A stretch of 12,842 nucleotides of DNA from Calditrichota bacterium. GTDB taxonomy: Bacteria; Calditrichota; Calditrichia; RBG-13-44-9. The notes under the pieces are model-generated. The model ran no database searches and was not told the DNA's origin. It saw only the letters and a list, made by a program, of their open reading frames with translations. Positions 6,137-12,842 of this stretch are shown piece by piece. Position numbers and translations under genes: made by a program. How positions within the stretch are numbered: the stretch's first letter is position 1; each line of letters begins with the position of its first letter. The stretch covers positions 1-12,842 of the forward strand of contig JAFGSO010000313.1 in assembly GCA_016934605.1 (NCBI GenBank). The letters are read 5' to 3'.

Positions 6137-8158
6137 ATGGCAGAGATGGACAAAATGTCGATTGAACAGAAGACAATCAATACTATTCGAACGCTCGCAA
6201 TGGATGCAGTTGAAAAAGCGAATTCTGGCCACCCGGGAACACCTATGGCGCTTGCTCCGCTCGCTTATGTCCTCTGGAAAAAGTTTTTACGCGTTAATCC
6301 GAAAAATCCAACCTGGCTGAACCGGGACCGGTTTATTCTGTCCAATGGTCATGCATCGATGCTGCAATATGCGATTCTGTACCTGGCCGGATATGATATT
6401 ACATTGAACGATATTAAAAATTTCCGGCAGTGGGGCAGCATAACCCCGGGACATCCGGAATATGGTCTTACTCCGGGAATCGAAACCACAACAGGACCAC
6501 TGGGACAGGGATTCATGAATGGAGTGGGTATGGCAATGGCAGAGGCACATCTGGCTGCCGTCTATAATCGCGAAGATCTGAATATCGTGGATCATTACAC
6601 CTACGCATTCTGCAGCGATGGGGATTTAATGGAGGGAGCTTCCCATGAAGCGGCTTCACTGGCGGGTCATTTCGGCCTGGGTAAACTGATTTATTTTTAT
6701 GATGATAACCATATTTCCATTGAAGGGGACACCGGCATTACCTATTCGGATGATGCGGTCAAACGGTTCGAAGCTTATCACTGGCATGTTCAGGACCTGG
6801 GTGACAACGCAAATGATCTGAGTGCTATTTCAGGCGCAATAGAAAAAGCACAGGAAGAAACAGATAAGCCGTCACTGATTATAATTCGTTCACACATCGC
6901 CTATGGGGCTCCGAATATGCGGGATACACCCGAAGCGCATGGTTCTCCTCTGGGCGAGGATGAAATCAGGGAAACAAAAAAATATTATGGCTGGCCGGAG
7001 AATGAAAAATTTCTGGTCCCCGATGATGTTCTGAAACATATGCATGATATCGTTGAAAGAGGGGCAAAACTGGAGGGTGAATGGAAAAAGAAGTTCGAAC
7101 ATTATGGGGAAAAATATCCCGATTTATTGGCTCAGCTGGAGGCTGTTTTGAATGAAAAACTGCCCAAAGACTGGGACACAGATATTCCGGTTTTCAGGGA
7201 AGATCAGGGCCCTGTAGCCACTCGGGCTGCCTCTGGGAAGGTTATCAACGGTTTTGCACAGAGAGTACCCTGGCTGGTTGGGGGAAGCGCAGATCTGGCT
7301 CCATCAACCAAAACACTCATCGACAGCTCGAAATATTTCCTTCGGGGAGAATATCATAACCGGAATATTGCCTGGGGTGTCCGTGAACATGCCATGTGTG
7401 GAGCAACATCCGGCATCGCACTCCATGGAGGTCTGCGTCCCTTTGCATCCACTTTTTTTATCTTCACTGACTATGCCAGACCGGCCATTCGCCTTGCCGC
7501 TCTCATGGAAATACCGGTGATTTATGTGATGACGCACGATTCAATCGGACTGGGAGAAGACGGCCCAACTCATCAGCCGGTGGAACACCTGGCTTCTTTG
7601 CGTGCTATTCCCCATCTTTATGCGATCCGGCCGGCAGATGCCAATGAAGTAGCCTATGCCTGGCGTGCTGCTATGCAAAGACAACAGGGACCGACCATGC
7701 TGGTTCTGAGTCGTCAAAAACTCCCCGTTATCAATCGGCAAAAATATGCATCCGCCGAGGGTGTATTAAGGGGAGCATATATCATCAGTCCTGAGCGGGG
7801 ATCGGAACCAGCCGCCATCCTTATTGCCAGCGGCTCGGAAGTTCATCTTCTGCTGGAAGCACAGAAAAAACTGACAGAAAAAAATATCGATGTGAGGCTG
7901 GTCAGCATGCCAAGCTGGGAAATTTTCCGGGATCAGAGTGATGAATACAGAGAAAAGGTACTGCCATCATCGCTCAAAAAACGCCTCGCTGTTGAAGCTG
8001 GTGCTTCTCTGGGATGGTGTGAATGGATTGGAGAAGAGGGAGAAATTATTTGTGTGAACCGGTTTGGCGCCAGCGCGCCTTATAAAGATATTTTCAGACA
8101 TTTTGGTTTTACGGTTGAAAATGTAGTGGCGACTACTGAAAAATTAGTTAATAAATAA
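6137..8158 (+). CDS. tkt: Transketolase
   Basis: A 673-residue thiamine diphosphate enzyme that moves two-carbon ketol units between sugar phosphates (for example xylulose 5-phosphate and ribose 5-phosphate) in the non-oxidative pentose phosphate pathway; cytoplasmic homodimer. All three domains are present. Numbered from the ATG at 6137: His32 in SGHPG, His72 in SNGHAS, His106 in PGHPE, and the cofactor motif SDGDLMEG with Asp161 running to Asn191. The pyrimidine domain has catalytic Glu417 in VREHAM and GEDGPTHQPVEHL (473-485, with His479). SRQKLP (525-530) carries an arginine of the phosphate site. Length matches the usual 660-680. A longer reading from 6119 adds six residues but lacks a ribosome site. 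The transaldolase gene follows after 27 bases, so the two are very probably co-transcribed. I see nothing missing. Confidence 0.96.
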   Translation: MAEMDKMSIEQKTINTIRTLAMDAVEKANSGHPGTPMALAPLAYVLWKKFLRVNPKNPTWLNRDRFILSNGHASMLQYAILYLAGYDITLNDIKNFRQWGSITPGHPEYGLTPGIETTTGPLGQGFMNGVGMAMAEAHLAAVYNREDLNIVDHYTYAFCSDGDLMEGASHEAASLAGHFGLGKLIYFYDDNHISIEGDTGITYSDDAVKRFEAYHWHVQDLGDNANDLSAISGAIEKAQEETDKPSLIIIRSHIAYGAPNMRDTPEAHGSPLGEDEIRETKKYYGWPENEKFLVPDDVLKHMHDIVERGAKLEGEWKKKFEHYGEKYPDLLAQLEAVLNEKLPKDWDTDIPVFREDQGPVATRAASGKVINGFAQRVPWLVGGSADLAPSTKTLIDSSKYFLRGEYHNRNIAWGVREHAMCGATSGIALHGGLRPFASTFFIFTDYARPAIRLAALMEIPVIYVMTHDSIGLGEDGPTHQPVEHLASLRAIPHLYAIRPADANEVAYAWRAAMQRQQGPTMLVLSRQKLPVINRQKYASAEGVLRGAYIISPERGSEPAAILIASGSEVHLLLEAQKKLTEKNIDVRLVSMPSWEIFRDQSDEYREKVLPSSLKKRLAVEAGASLGWCEWIGEEGEIICVNRFGASAPYKDIFRHFGFTVENVVATTEKLVNK

Positions 8159-8185
8159 TAAAGTCATCATAAGGGGAGTGCCTCT

Positions 8186-9316
8186 ATGAATCCTATTTTA
8201 AAGTTAATCGATTATGGACAGAGTTACTGGCTGGATAATCTTTCTCGGCATATGATTAAAACTGGTGCACTGAAGAAGCGGATCACTGAGGAAGGATTGA
8301 GGGGTATGACCTCCAATCCTAATATTTTTGATAAGGCTATCTCAAATAGTGATGCCTATGATGATCAGATCAGGGAATTAGTAAAGCAAAAAAAATCCGT
8401 CGATCAAATTTATGAGGCTCTGGTTGTGAAAGATGTCCAGGATGCCTGCGATCTTTTCAGACCGGTATATGATGAATCAAATGGTCTGGATGGCTATGTC
8501 AGTCTGGAAGTATCTCCTTACCTGGCAAGACATACTGAGAGAACTATGGATGAGGCGCGTCGCCTGTTCTCGAAGGTGAATCGTCCTAATTGCCTGATTA
8601 AAATTCCGGGCACCGTAGAAGGGCTTGCTGCCATTGAACAAATGCTATATGAAGGTATAAATATAAATATCACTCTGCTTTTTTCCATTAAACGGTATGA
8701 AGAGGTTGCCGAAGCGTATATGCGGGCCATGGAACGACGATTTTCTGAGGGGAAAAATCTATCGGATATTACGTCAGTTGCCAGCTTTTTTCTGAGTCGG
8801 ATTGATGTACTCACCGATAAGCTTCTACATCATAGAATTTTGCCGGAGGATAGAGGAAAAGGGAATACCAGAGCAGAACAGTTACTGGGAAAGGCAGCCA
8901 TTGCGAGTGCAAAACTGGCTTATCAGAGTTTCAAAAAAATATTCAGCGGAGACCGCTGGGAGAAATTGGCCGATAATGGCGCCAGGCTCCAGCGTCCCCT
9001 GTGGGCAAGCACCAGTACCAAAAATCCGAAATACAGTGATGTTATGTATGTGGAACCACTGATTGCCGAAAATACCGTCAATACCATGCCGGAAGAAACA
9101 ATTGATGCATTTGCCGATCATGGTCAGATTGCCCCCAATACGGTGGAAGAAGATCTGGATGAATCCAGAAAACATCTTAAAATGCTGGATGAGGTTGGAA
9201 TAAATCTTGACTATGTTACCCAACAACTGGAAGACGAAGGTATTCAGAAATTTATTGATCCATTTAGAGCCCTGTTGAAAACCATTGAGGATGCAATCAA
9301 AACATATTCCTCCTGA
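8186..9316 (+). CDS. tal: Transaldolase
   Basis: A 376-residue class I aldolase-fold enzyme that transfers the dihydroxyacetone unit between sedoheptulose 7-phosphate and glyceraldehyde 3-phosphate, completing the non-oxidative pentose phosphate pathway with the adjacent transketolase. Visible landmarks: WLDNLSR (15-21) with Asp17, GMTSNP (40-45), SLEVSP (106-111) with Glu108, the Schiff-base Lys139 in LIKIPGT, NITLLFS (161-167), and WASTSTKNP (273-281). The length and motifs fit the longer transaldolase type of about 360-380 residues seen in cyanobacteria and actinobacteria, not the 215-residue TalC type. AAGGGGAG (8171-8178), seven bases before the ATG, supports the start. No oxidative-branch gene (zwf, opcA, gnd) accompanies the pair here. 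Confidence 0.95.
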   Translation: MNPILKLIDYGQSYWLDNLSRHMIKTGALKKRITEEGLRGMTSNPNIFDKAISNSDAYDDQIRELVKQKKSVDQIYEALVVKDVQDACDLFRPVYDESNGLDGYVSLEVSPYLARHTERTMDEARRLFSKVNRPNCLIKIPGTVEGLAAIEQMLYEGININITLLFSIKRYEEVAEAYMRAMERRFSEGKNLSDITSVASFFLSRIDVLTDKLLHHRILPEDRGKGNTRAEQLLGKAAIASAKLAYQSFKKIFSGDRWEKLADNGARLQRPLWASTSTKNPKYSDVMYVEPLIAENTVNTMPEETIDAFADHGQIAPNTVEEDLDESRKHLKMLDEVGINLDYVTQQLEDEGIQKFIDPFRALLKTIEDAIKTYSS

Positions 9317-9387
9317 TGTTGTCTGTAGAGTTTTAGAAATGTTTTTCGCCATTTTATCGGGTCATTTTGAAAACTGCAGGCTTTCCC

Positions 9388-10824
9388 ATGAAATATGATG
9401 CCGTAATTATCGGCTCCGGGCCAAATGGACTGGCCGCCGCTATTACGCTGGCAGACGCGGGTTTTTCAGTTCATTTGGTGGAAAGAAATCAAACGGCGGG
9501 TGGAGGTACCCGTTCGGCTGAACTGACCGATCCTGGTTTTATTCATGATGTCTGTTCAACCGTGCATCCTCTGGCTTTCAGTTCCCCATTTTTCAGGAAA
9601 TTTTCACTGGACAAGAAAGGTGTGGAATGGATTATGCCCCCGGCAGTTGTGTCGCATCCGCTTGAAAATGAGCCACCTGTCATGCAATATACGGATCTGG
9701 ACAAAACCAGAGAATTTCTGGGGGAAGATGCAGTGAACTATTCCAAGATTATGAAACCGCTCATCCGAAAATGGAAACATATTTTACCGGATATCCTGGG
9801 ACCTTTAAAGATACCGGCACATCCCGTATCTTTTTTGTCTTTCGGTATGCTGGCAGTTCAATCAGCATACGGCTTTACGTTCAGAAATTTCAGACAGCAC
9901 CGGGCAAAAGCTCTTTTTTCCGGCATGGCCGCACATTCAATGCTCTCACTGGATCAAAAATTCAGTGCTGCTGTTGGTCTTGTCCTGATGCTTCTGGGGC
10001 ATACCGCTGGATGGCCTATCCCCAGAGGTGGTTCACAAAAAATAACGAATGCCCTTCTGGCACTTTTTAAATCTCTGGGCGGAGAAGTTGAAACCGGTAA
10101 AATGGTTCGTACCCTGAAGGATATTCCCGATTCACGAATTGTTCTTTTCGATACCTCTCCGCGCGAGATGAGCAGGATTGCAGGTGAGAGATTCCACCAG
10201 AGTTACCGGAATCAGCTGGAACGTTTCAGATATGGTCCCGGAATATTCAAGATAGACTGGGCGTTAAGAGAACCCATTCCATTCCGTTCAGCTCAGTGTA
10301 GCGATTCTGCCACCGTGCACGTTGGCGGGACACTGGACGAAATTGCTGAGGCAGAAGAGATGGTCTGGCAGGGCAGACATCCTGGAAGACCTTTTGTTAT
10401 CCTGGCTCAACAAACCCTTTTCGATCCTACTAGAGCCCCTGAAGGTCAGCATACAGCCTGGGCATACTGCCATGTACCCTCAGGTTCGACCGTCGATATG
10501 ACCCGGCGCATCGAAGATCAGATCGAAAGATTTGCCCCTTCCTTCAGAGACATTATCGTTCAGCGACATACTATGAATAGTGTTGATATGGAAACTTATA
10601 ATCCGAATTATATCGGCGGGGATATAAACGGTGGTCTGCTGAACTGGAAACAGTTGTTCTTCCGTCCAGCCATCAGATTTAATCCATATACCACACCGGA
10701 TCCGGGACTTTTTATTTGCTCTTCATCCACCCCACCGGGCGGAGGAGTTCATGGCATGTGTGGATACCAGGCCGCCCAAACGGTGCTCAGAAGAGTTTTC
10801 GGAAGATCCAAAGAGTCCAATTGA
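9388..10824 (+). CDS. FAD-dependent oxidoreductase, phytoene desaturase/PYROXD2-like
   Basis: A 478-residue flavoprotein of the COG1233 group, which includes carotenoid desaturases (CrtI) and the less understood PYROXD2-like oxidoreductases. The N-terminal FAD loop IIGSGPNGLAAA (7-18) leads to Glu32, the ribose contact, and AGGGTRS (37-43). The C-terminal FAD segment is PPGGGVHGMCGYQAA (449-463). The middle, including WPIPRGGSQKITNAL, resembles PYROXD2-like proteins more than true CrtI. No carotenoid genes (crtB, crtE) are nearby, so a carotenoid role is not supported and the substrate is unknown. A longer frame begins at a TTG at 9367 without a ribosome site. The ATG at 9388 directly precedes the FAD strand and is preferred, though its own upstream site (GCAGG, 9376-9380) is weak. 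The gap after transaldolase is 71 bases, so it may be the last gene of that transcript. Confidence 0.85.
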   Translation: MKYDAVIIGSGPNGLAAAITLADAGFSVHLVERNQTAGGGTRSAELTDPGFIHDVCSTVHPLAFSSPFFRKFSLDKKGVEWIMPPAVVSHPLENEPPVMQYTDLDKTREFLGEDAVNYSKIMKPLIRKWKHILPDILGPLKIPAHPVSFLSFGMLAVQSAYGFTFRNFRQHRAKALFSGMAAHSMLSLDQKFSAAVGLVLMLLGHTAGWPIPRGGSQKITNALLALFKSLGGEVETGKMVRTLKDIPDSRIVLFDTSPREMSRIAGERFHQSYRNQLERFRYGPGIFKIDWALREPIPFRSAQCSDSATVHVGGTLDEIAEAEEMVWQGRHPGRPFVILAQQTLFDPTRAPEGQHTAWAYCHVPSGSTVDMTRRIEDQIERFAPSFRDIIVQRHTMNSVDMETYNPNYIGGDINGGLLNWKQLFFRPAIRFNPYTTPDPGLFICSSSTPPGGGVHGMCGYQAAQTVLRRVFGRSKESN

Positions 10825-10835
10825 CTCTAATTTTT
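10812..10835 (+). terminator. Candidate intrinsic terminator overlapping a stop codon
   Basis: AGAGTC (10812-10817) and GACTCT (10823-10828) form a 6-bp stem with a five-base loop, followed by AA and five T residues (10831-10835). The stop codon of the FAD oxidoreductase (10822-10824) lies at the loop and 3' arm. The stem has only three G-C pairs, so termination would be modest. If active, it separates the antiporter gene from the upstream transcript. Confidence 0.45.
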
Positions 10836-10849
10836 CCTGTTCAAAATAT

Positions 10850-10877
10850 TTGTAAAAAATCAATTGTATTGTATTAT
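10850..10877 (+). promoter_or_regulatory. Candidate promoter for the antiporter gene
   Basis: TTGTAA (10850-10855), a 16-base spacer and TATTAT (10872-10877) match the sigma-70 pattern at four and five of six positions, about 48 bases before the antiporter ATG. Its place just after a candidate terminator supports independent transcription. The region is AT-rich, so a chance match is possible. Confidence 0.35.
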
Positions 10878-10925
10878 ATTCAGTTATTTTCTTACAGACT
10901 CTCAATTTAAAGCGAAAGCAGCCAT

Positions 10926-12749
10926 ATGATAGAACCCTTTCTGATCGGAATTACCGCAATTATTTTTCTGGGCATTCTGGCCCAGTGGATTTCCTGGCGA
11001 CTGAAAATACCCTCGATTCTGTTACTGCTTATTTTCGGATTTTTATCGGGACCTGTTTTTAATGTTGTAAAACCTGATTTTTTATTCGGAAACCTGTTTT
11101 TTCCGCTGGTGTCTTTCAGCGTGGCTGTAATTCTCTTCGAGGGTGGAATGACTCTCAATATTTCCGAATTGAAAATAGTCGGAAATGTCGTCCGTAACTT
11201 GATTACAATTGGCATCATCATCACCTGGTTTACGGTAACTGTGGCATCCTATTTTCTGCTGGATTTGAATCTTTCTCTTTCATTGCTTTTCGGAGCTATT
11301 CTGGTTGTGACCGGTCCTACGGTAATACTCCCGTTACTCAGGGAGATCAGACCAAAAGGGCAGCTGAATTCTATTCTCAAATGGGAAGGAATTTTGAATG
11401 ATCCGATTGGTGCTATTCTGGCTGTTCTGGTTTTTGAAGCGATCCTGGAAACTGGAATAGGGGCAGCTACTGCAGTAACGATTCAGGGAATTCTCAGAAC
11501 GATTATTCTGGGAAGTTTAATAGGTCTCGCCGGTGCCTATATTATTGTATTGATGCTGCGATACCGCCTCATGCCAGATTTTCTGCGCAATCCCATCACC
11601 CTGATGATGGTTTTCTGTGTATTTGCCGCATCCAATCTGATTCAGGCAGAAAGCGGTCTGTTTTCGGTTACGCTAATGGGAATTGTACTGGCCAGTCAGA
11701 AAAAAGTCAATGTAAGGCATATTCTTGAATTCAAGGAAAATTTGAGAGTTTTACTCATATCGGTCTTGTTTATCATTCTGGCAGCCCGCCTGACATTCGA
11801 TGATCTCAGAATGCTTGGTACCAGCAGCGTCCTGTTTCTGGCTGCCCTGATACTGCTGATACGTCCGGCTGCAGTGATGTTATCCACCCTGGGCTCGTCT
11901 TTGAACTTCAGAGAAAGAATTTTCCTGGCGTGGATGGCACCACGCGGAATTGTTGCAGCTGCAGTTACATCACTGTTTGCCTATGAACTGACTTCAAAGG
12001 GAATAGCCGGAGCTGATTTGCTGGTTCCGGTGATGTTTTTTGTTATTATCGGTACCATTACTATTTATGGTTTGGGTGCCAAACCCCTCTCCAGATGGCT
12101 AAATATAGCCGATCCGAATCCACAGGGTTGTCTTATTCTGGGTGCCCACGATTGTGGCCGAACCATCGGAAAAGTTCTCCAGGAACACGGTTATTCGGTA
12201 ATAATGGTAGATACCAACTGGTCCAATCTGTCCAAAGCACGCATGCAGAATTTACCGACGTACTACGGTAGCATCCTGTCTGAACATATTCTGGATGAGC
12301 TTAATCTGGACGGCATCGGAAGATTGCTGGCATTAACTCCCAATACCGAAGTGAATTCATTGGCAGCACTCTATTTTTCAAAACTTTTCGGATCGAACGA
12401 AGTATATCAGCTGGCCACCGAAAAATCAAAAAAGAATGGTATTCAGTCTGTTTCCAAAGAACTGCGGGGACATATCCTATTTGGTGAAAATTTCAGCTAC
12501 TCCTATCTCATTGATAAATTTGGCAAAAATTCTTCCATCAAGACAACCCCGATTACTGACAACTATTCATTTGATGATTTGAAACAGCAGTACGGAGCGG
12601 ATAATATTATTCCGCTTTTTTTAATTGATGAGAATGATGACCTGATCATTTATACCGATGTTACCCGACCTGCTCCAAAACCCGGACAAATCCTCATTAG
12701 CCTCATTACCGAGGAATCAATATCTGACAAAAAAAACAAGGAACAATAA
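10926..12749 (+). CDS. Cation:proton antiporter (CPA family) with C-terminal TrkA-N domain
   Basis: A 607-residue inner-membrane antiporter expected to exchange Na+ or K+ for H+. About twelve hydrophobic segments fill residues 1-390. Family landmarks are FEGGMTLN (71-78), TGPTVILPLLR (129-139), EGILNDPIGAI (154-164) with the Asn158-Asp159 pair typical of electroneutral CPA1/NhaP-type exchangers, and WMAPRGIVAAAV (336-347). A cytoplasmic Rossmann-like TrkA-N (RCK) domain follows from about 400: CLILGAHDCG (402-411), then Asp429 at the end of the second strand, and a nucleotide- or ion-sensing fold to about 500. Residues 510-595 resemble no domain I can name. The usual GxGxxG loop reads G-A-H-D-C-G. 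No clear ribosome site precedes the ATG, but the next in-frame Met (residue 75) would cut off the first helices. Ion specificity cannot be told from sequence alone. Confidence 0.9.
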   Translation: MIEPFLIGITAIIFLGILAQWISWRLKIPSILLLLIFGFLSGPVFNVVKPDFLFGNLFFPLVSFSVAVILFEGGMTLNISELKIVGNVVRNLITIGIIITWFTVTVASYFLLDLNLSLSLLFGAILVVTGPTVILPLLREIRPKGQLNSILKWEGILNDPIGAILAVLVFEAILETGIGAATAVTIQGILRTIILGSLIGLAGAYIIVLMLRYRLMPDFLRNPITLMMVFCVFAASNLIQAESGLFSVTLMGIVLASQKKVNVRHILEFKENLRVLLISVLFIILAARLTFDDLRMLGTSSVLFLAALILLIRPAAVMLSTLGSSLNFRERIFLAWMAPRGIVAAAVTSLFAYELTSKGIAGADLLVPVMFFVIIGTITIYGLGAKPLSRWLNIADPNPQGCLILGAHDCGRTIGKVLQEHGYSVIMVDTNWSNLSKARMQNLPTYYGSILSEHILDELNLDGIGRLLALTPNTEVNSLAALYFSKLFGSNEVYQLATEKSKKNGIQSVSKELRGHILFGENFSYSYLIDKFGKNSSIKTTPITDNYSFDDLKQQYGADNIIPLFLIDENDDLIIYTDVTRPAPKPGQILISLITEESISDKKNKEQ

Positions 12750-12750
12750 T

Positions 12751-12784
12751 ATTGTTTACTATCATTTCTCACATAGTAAACAAT
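12751..12784 (+). terminator. Perfect 12-bp inverted repeat after the antiporter gene
   Basis: ATTGTTTACTAT (12751-12762) and ATAGTAAACAAT (12773-12784) are perfect inverted copies around a ten-base loop, beginning one base after the stop codon. The stem is AT-rich and no T-run follows, so it is a weak intrinsic terminator; it may act as a 3' mRNA-end hairpin or a protein-binding site. Part of its 5' arm, ACTATCAT (12758-12765), can instead pair with ATGATAGT (12792-12799). Confidence 0.4.
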
Positions 12785-12842
12785 TGTAATTATGATAGTT
12801 ACTGAAATTATGAGTGTTTTAAACTTCACCCCTTTTTAAGCA

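Noticed and set aside
8882..9352. 156-codon minus-strand open frame
   Set aside because: It is antisense to the transaldolase C-terminal half and has no recognisable domain.
9367..9387. TTG start for the FAD oxidoreductase
   Set aside because: It has no ribosome site, and the ATG at 9388 sits directly before the FAD-binding strand, as in other family members.

Overview
The window is bacterial DNA of moderate GC content (mid-40s percent by eye, not counted). It carries eight complete protein genes, one on the minus strand and seven on the plus strand, with two long gene-poor gaps. I see no ribosomal, tRNA, phage, transposase or CRISPR sequence. Strong AAGGAG-type ribosome binding sites precede most genes. 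The gene types and the intergenic palindromic and heptameric repeats would fit a free-living Gram-negative bacterium, perhaps of the Bacteroidota/FCB or candidate-phylum kind. That placement is a guess and no marker here fixes it.

Layout. Positions 9-1349 (minus) hold a class I/II PLP-dependent aminotransferase. A 538-base divergent gap follows, with two adjacent families of 7-base phased repeats and a terminator-like hairpin. Next come a flavoprotein disulfide oxidoreductase of the MerA-like/RclA-like group (1888-3282) and, 63 bases on, an EgtD-type histidine N-alpha-methyltransferase (3346-4359), probably one transcript. A 599-base gap follows, AT-rich at first and then holding a GC-rich element of about 110 bases bounded by inverted repeats. 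Then come an MscS-type mechanosensitive channel (4959-6011), transketolase (start best placed at 6137, end 8158), transaldolase (8186-9316), a PYROXD2/CrtI-like FAD oxidoreductase (start best placed at 9388, end 10824) and a CPA-type cation:proton antiporter with a C-terminal TrkA-N domain (10926-12749). A perfect 12-bp inverted repeat begins one base after the antiporter stop.

How the genes fit together. Transketolase and transaldolase are adjacent (27-base gap) and together form the non-oxidative pentose phosphate interconversion. The channel and the antiporter both concern ion and osmotic balance and flank the sugar-phosphate pair and the FAD oxidoreductase. The disulfide oxidoreductase plus EgtD suggests thiol or redox chemistry around hercynine or ergothioneine, but no EgtB-like sulfoxide synthase lies in the window, so the end product is open.

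Most of the window is ordinary metabolism and transport. I found no convincing novel multi-gene system. The points most worth a second look are the oxidoreductase-EgtD pair, a substitution in the EgtD substrate pocket, the two unusual intergenic repeats, the leader hairpin upstream of the oxidoreductase, and the altered nucleotide-binding loop in the antiporter's regulatory domain.
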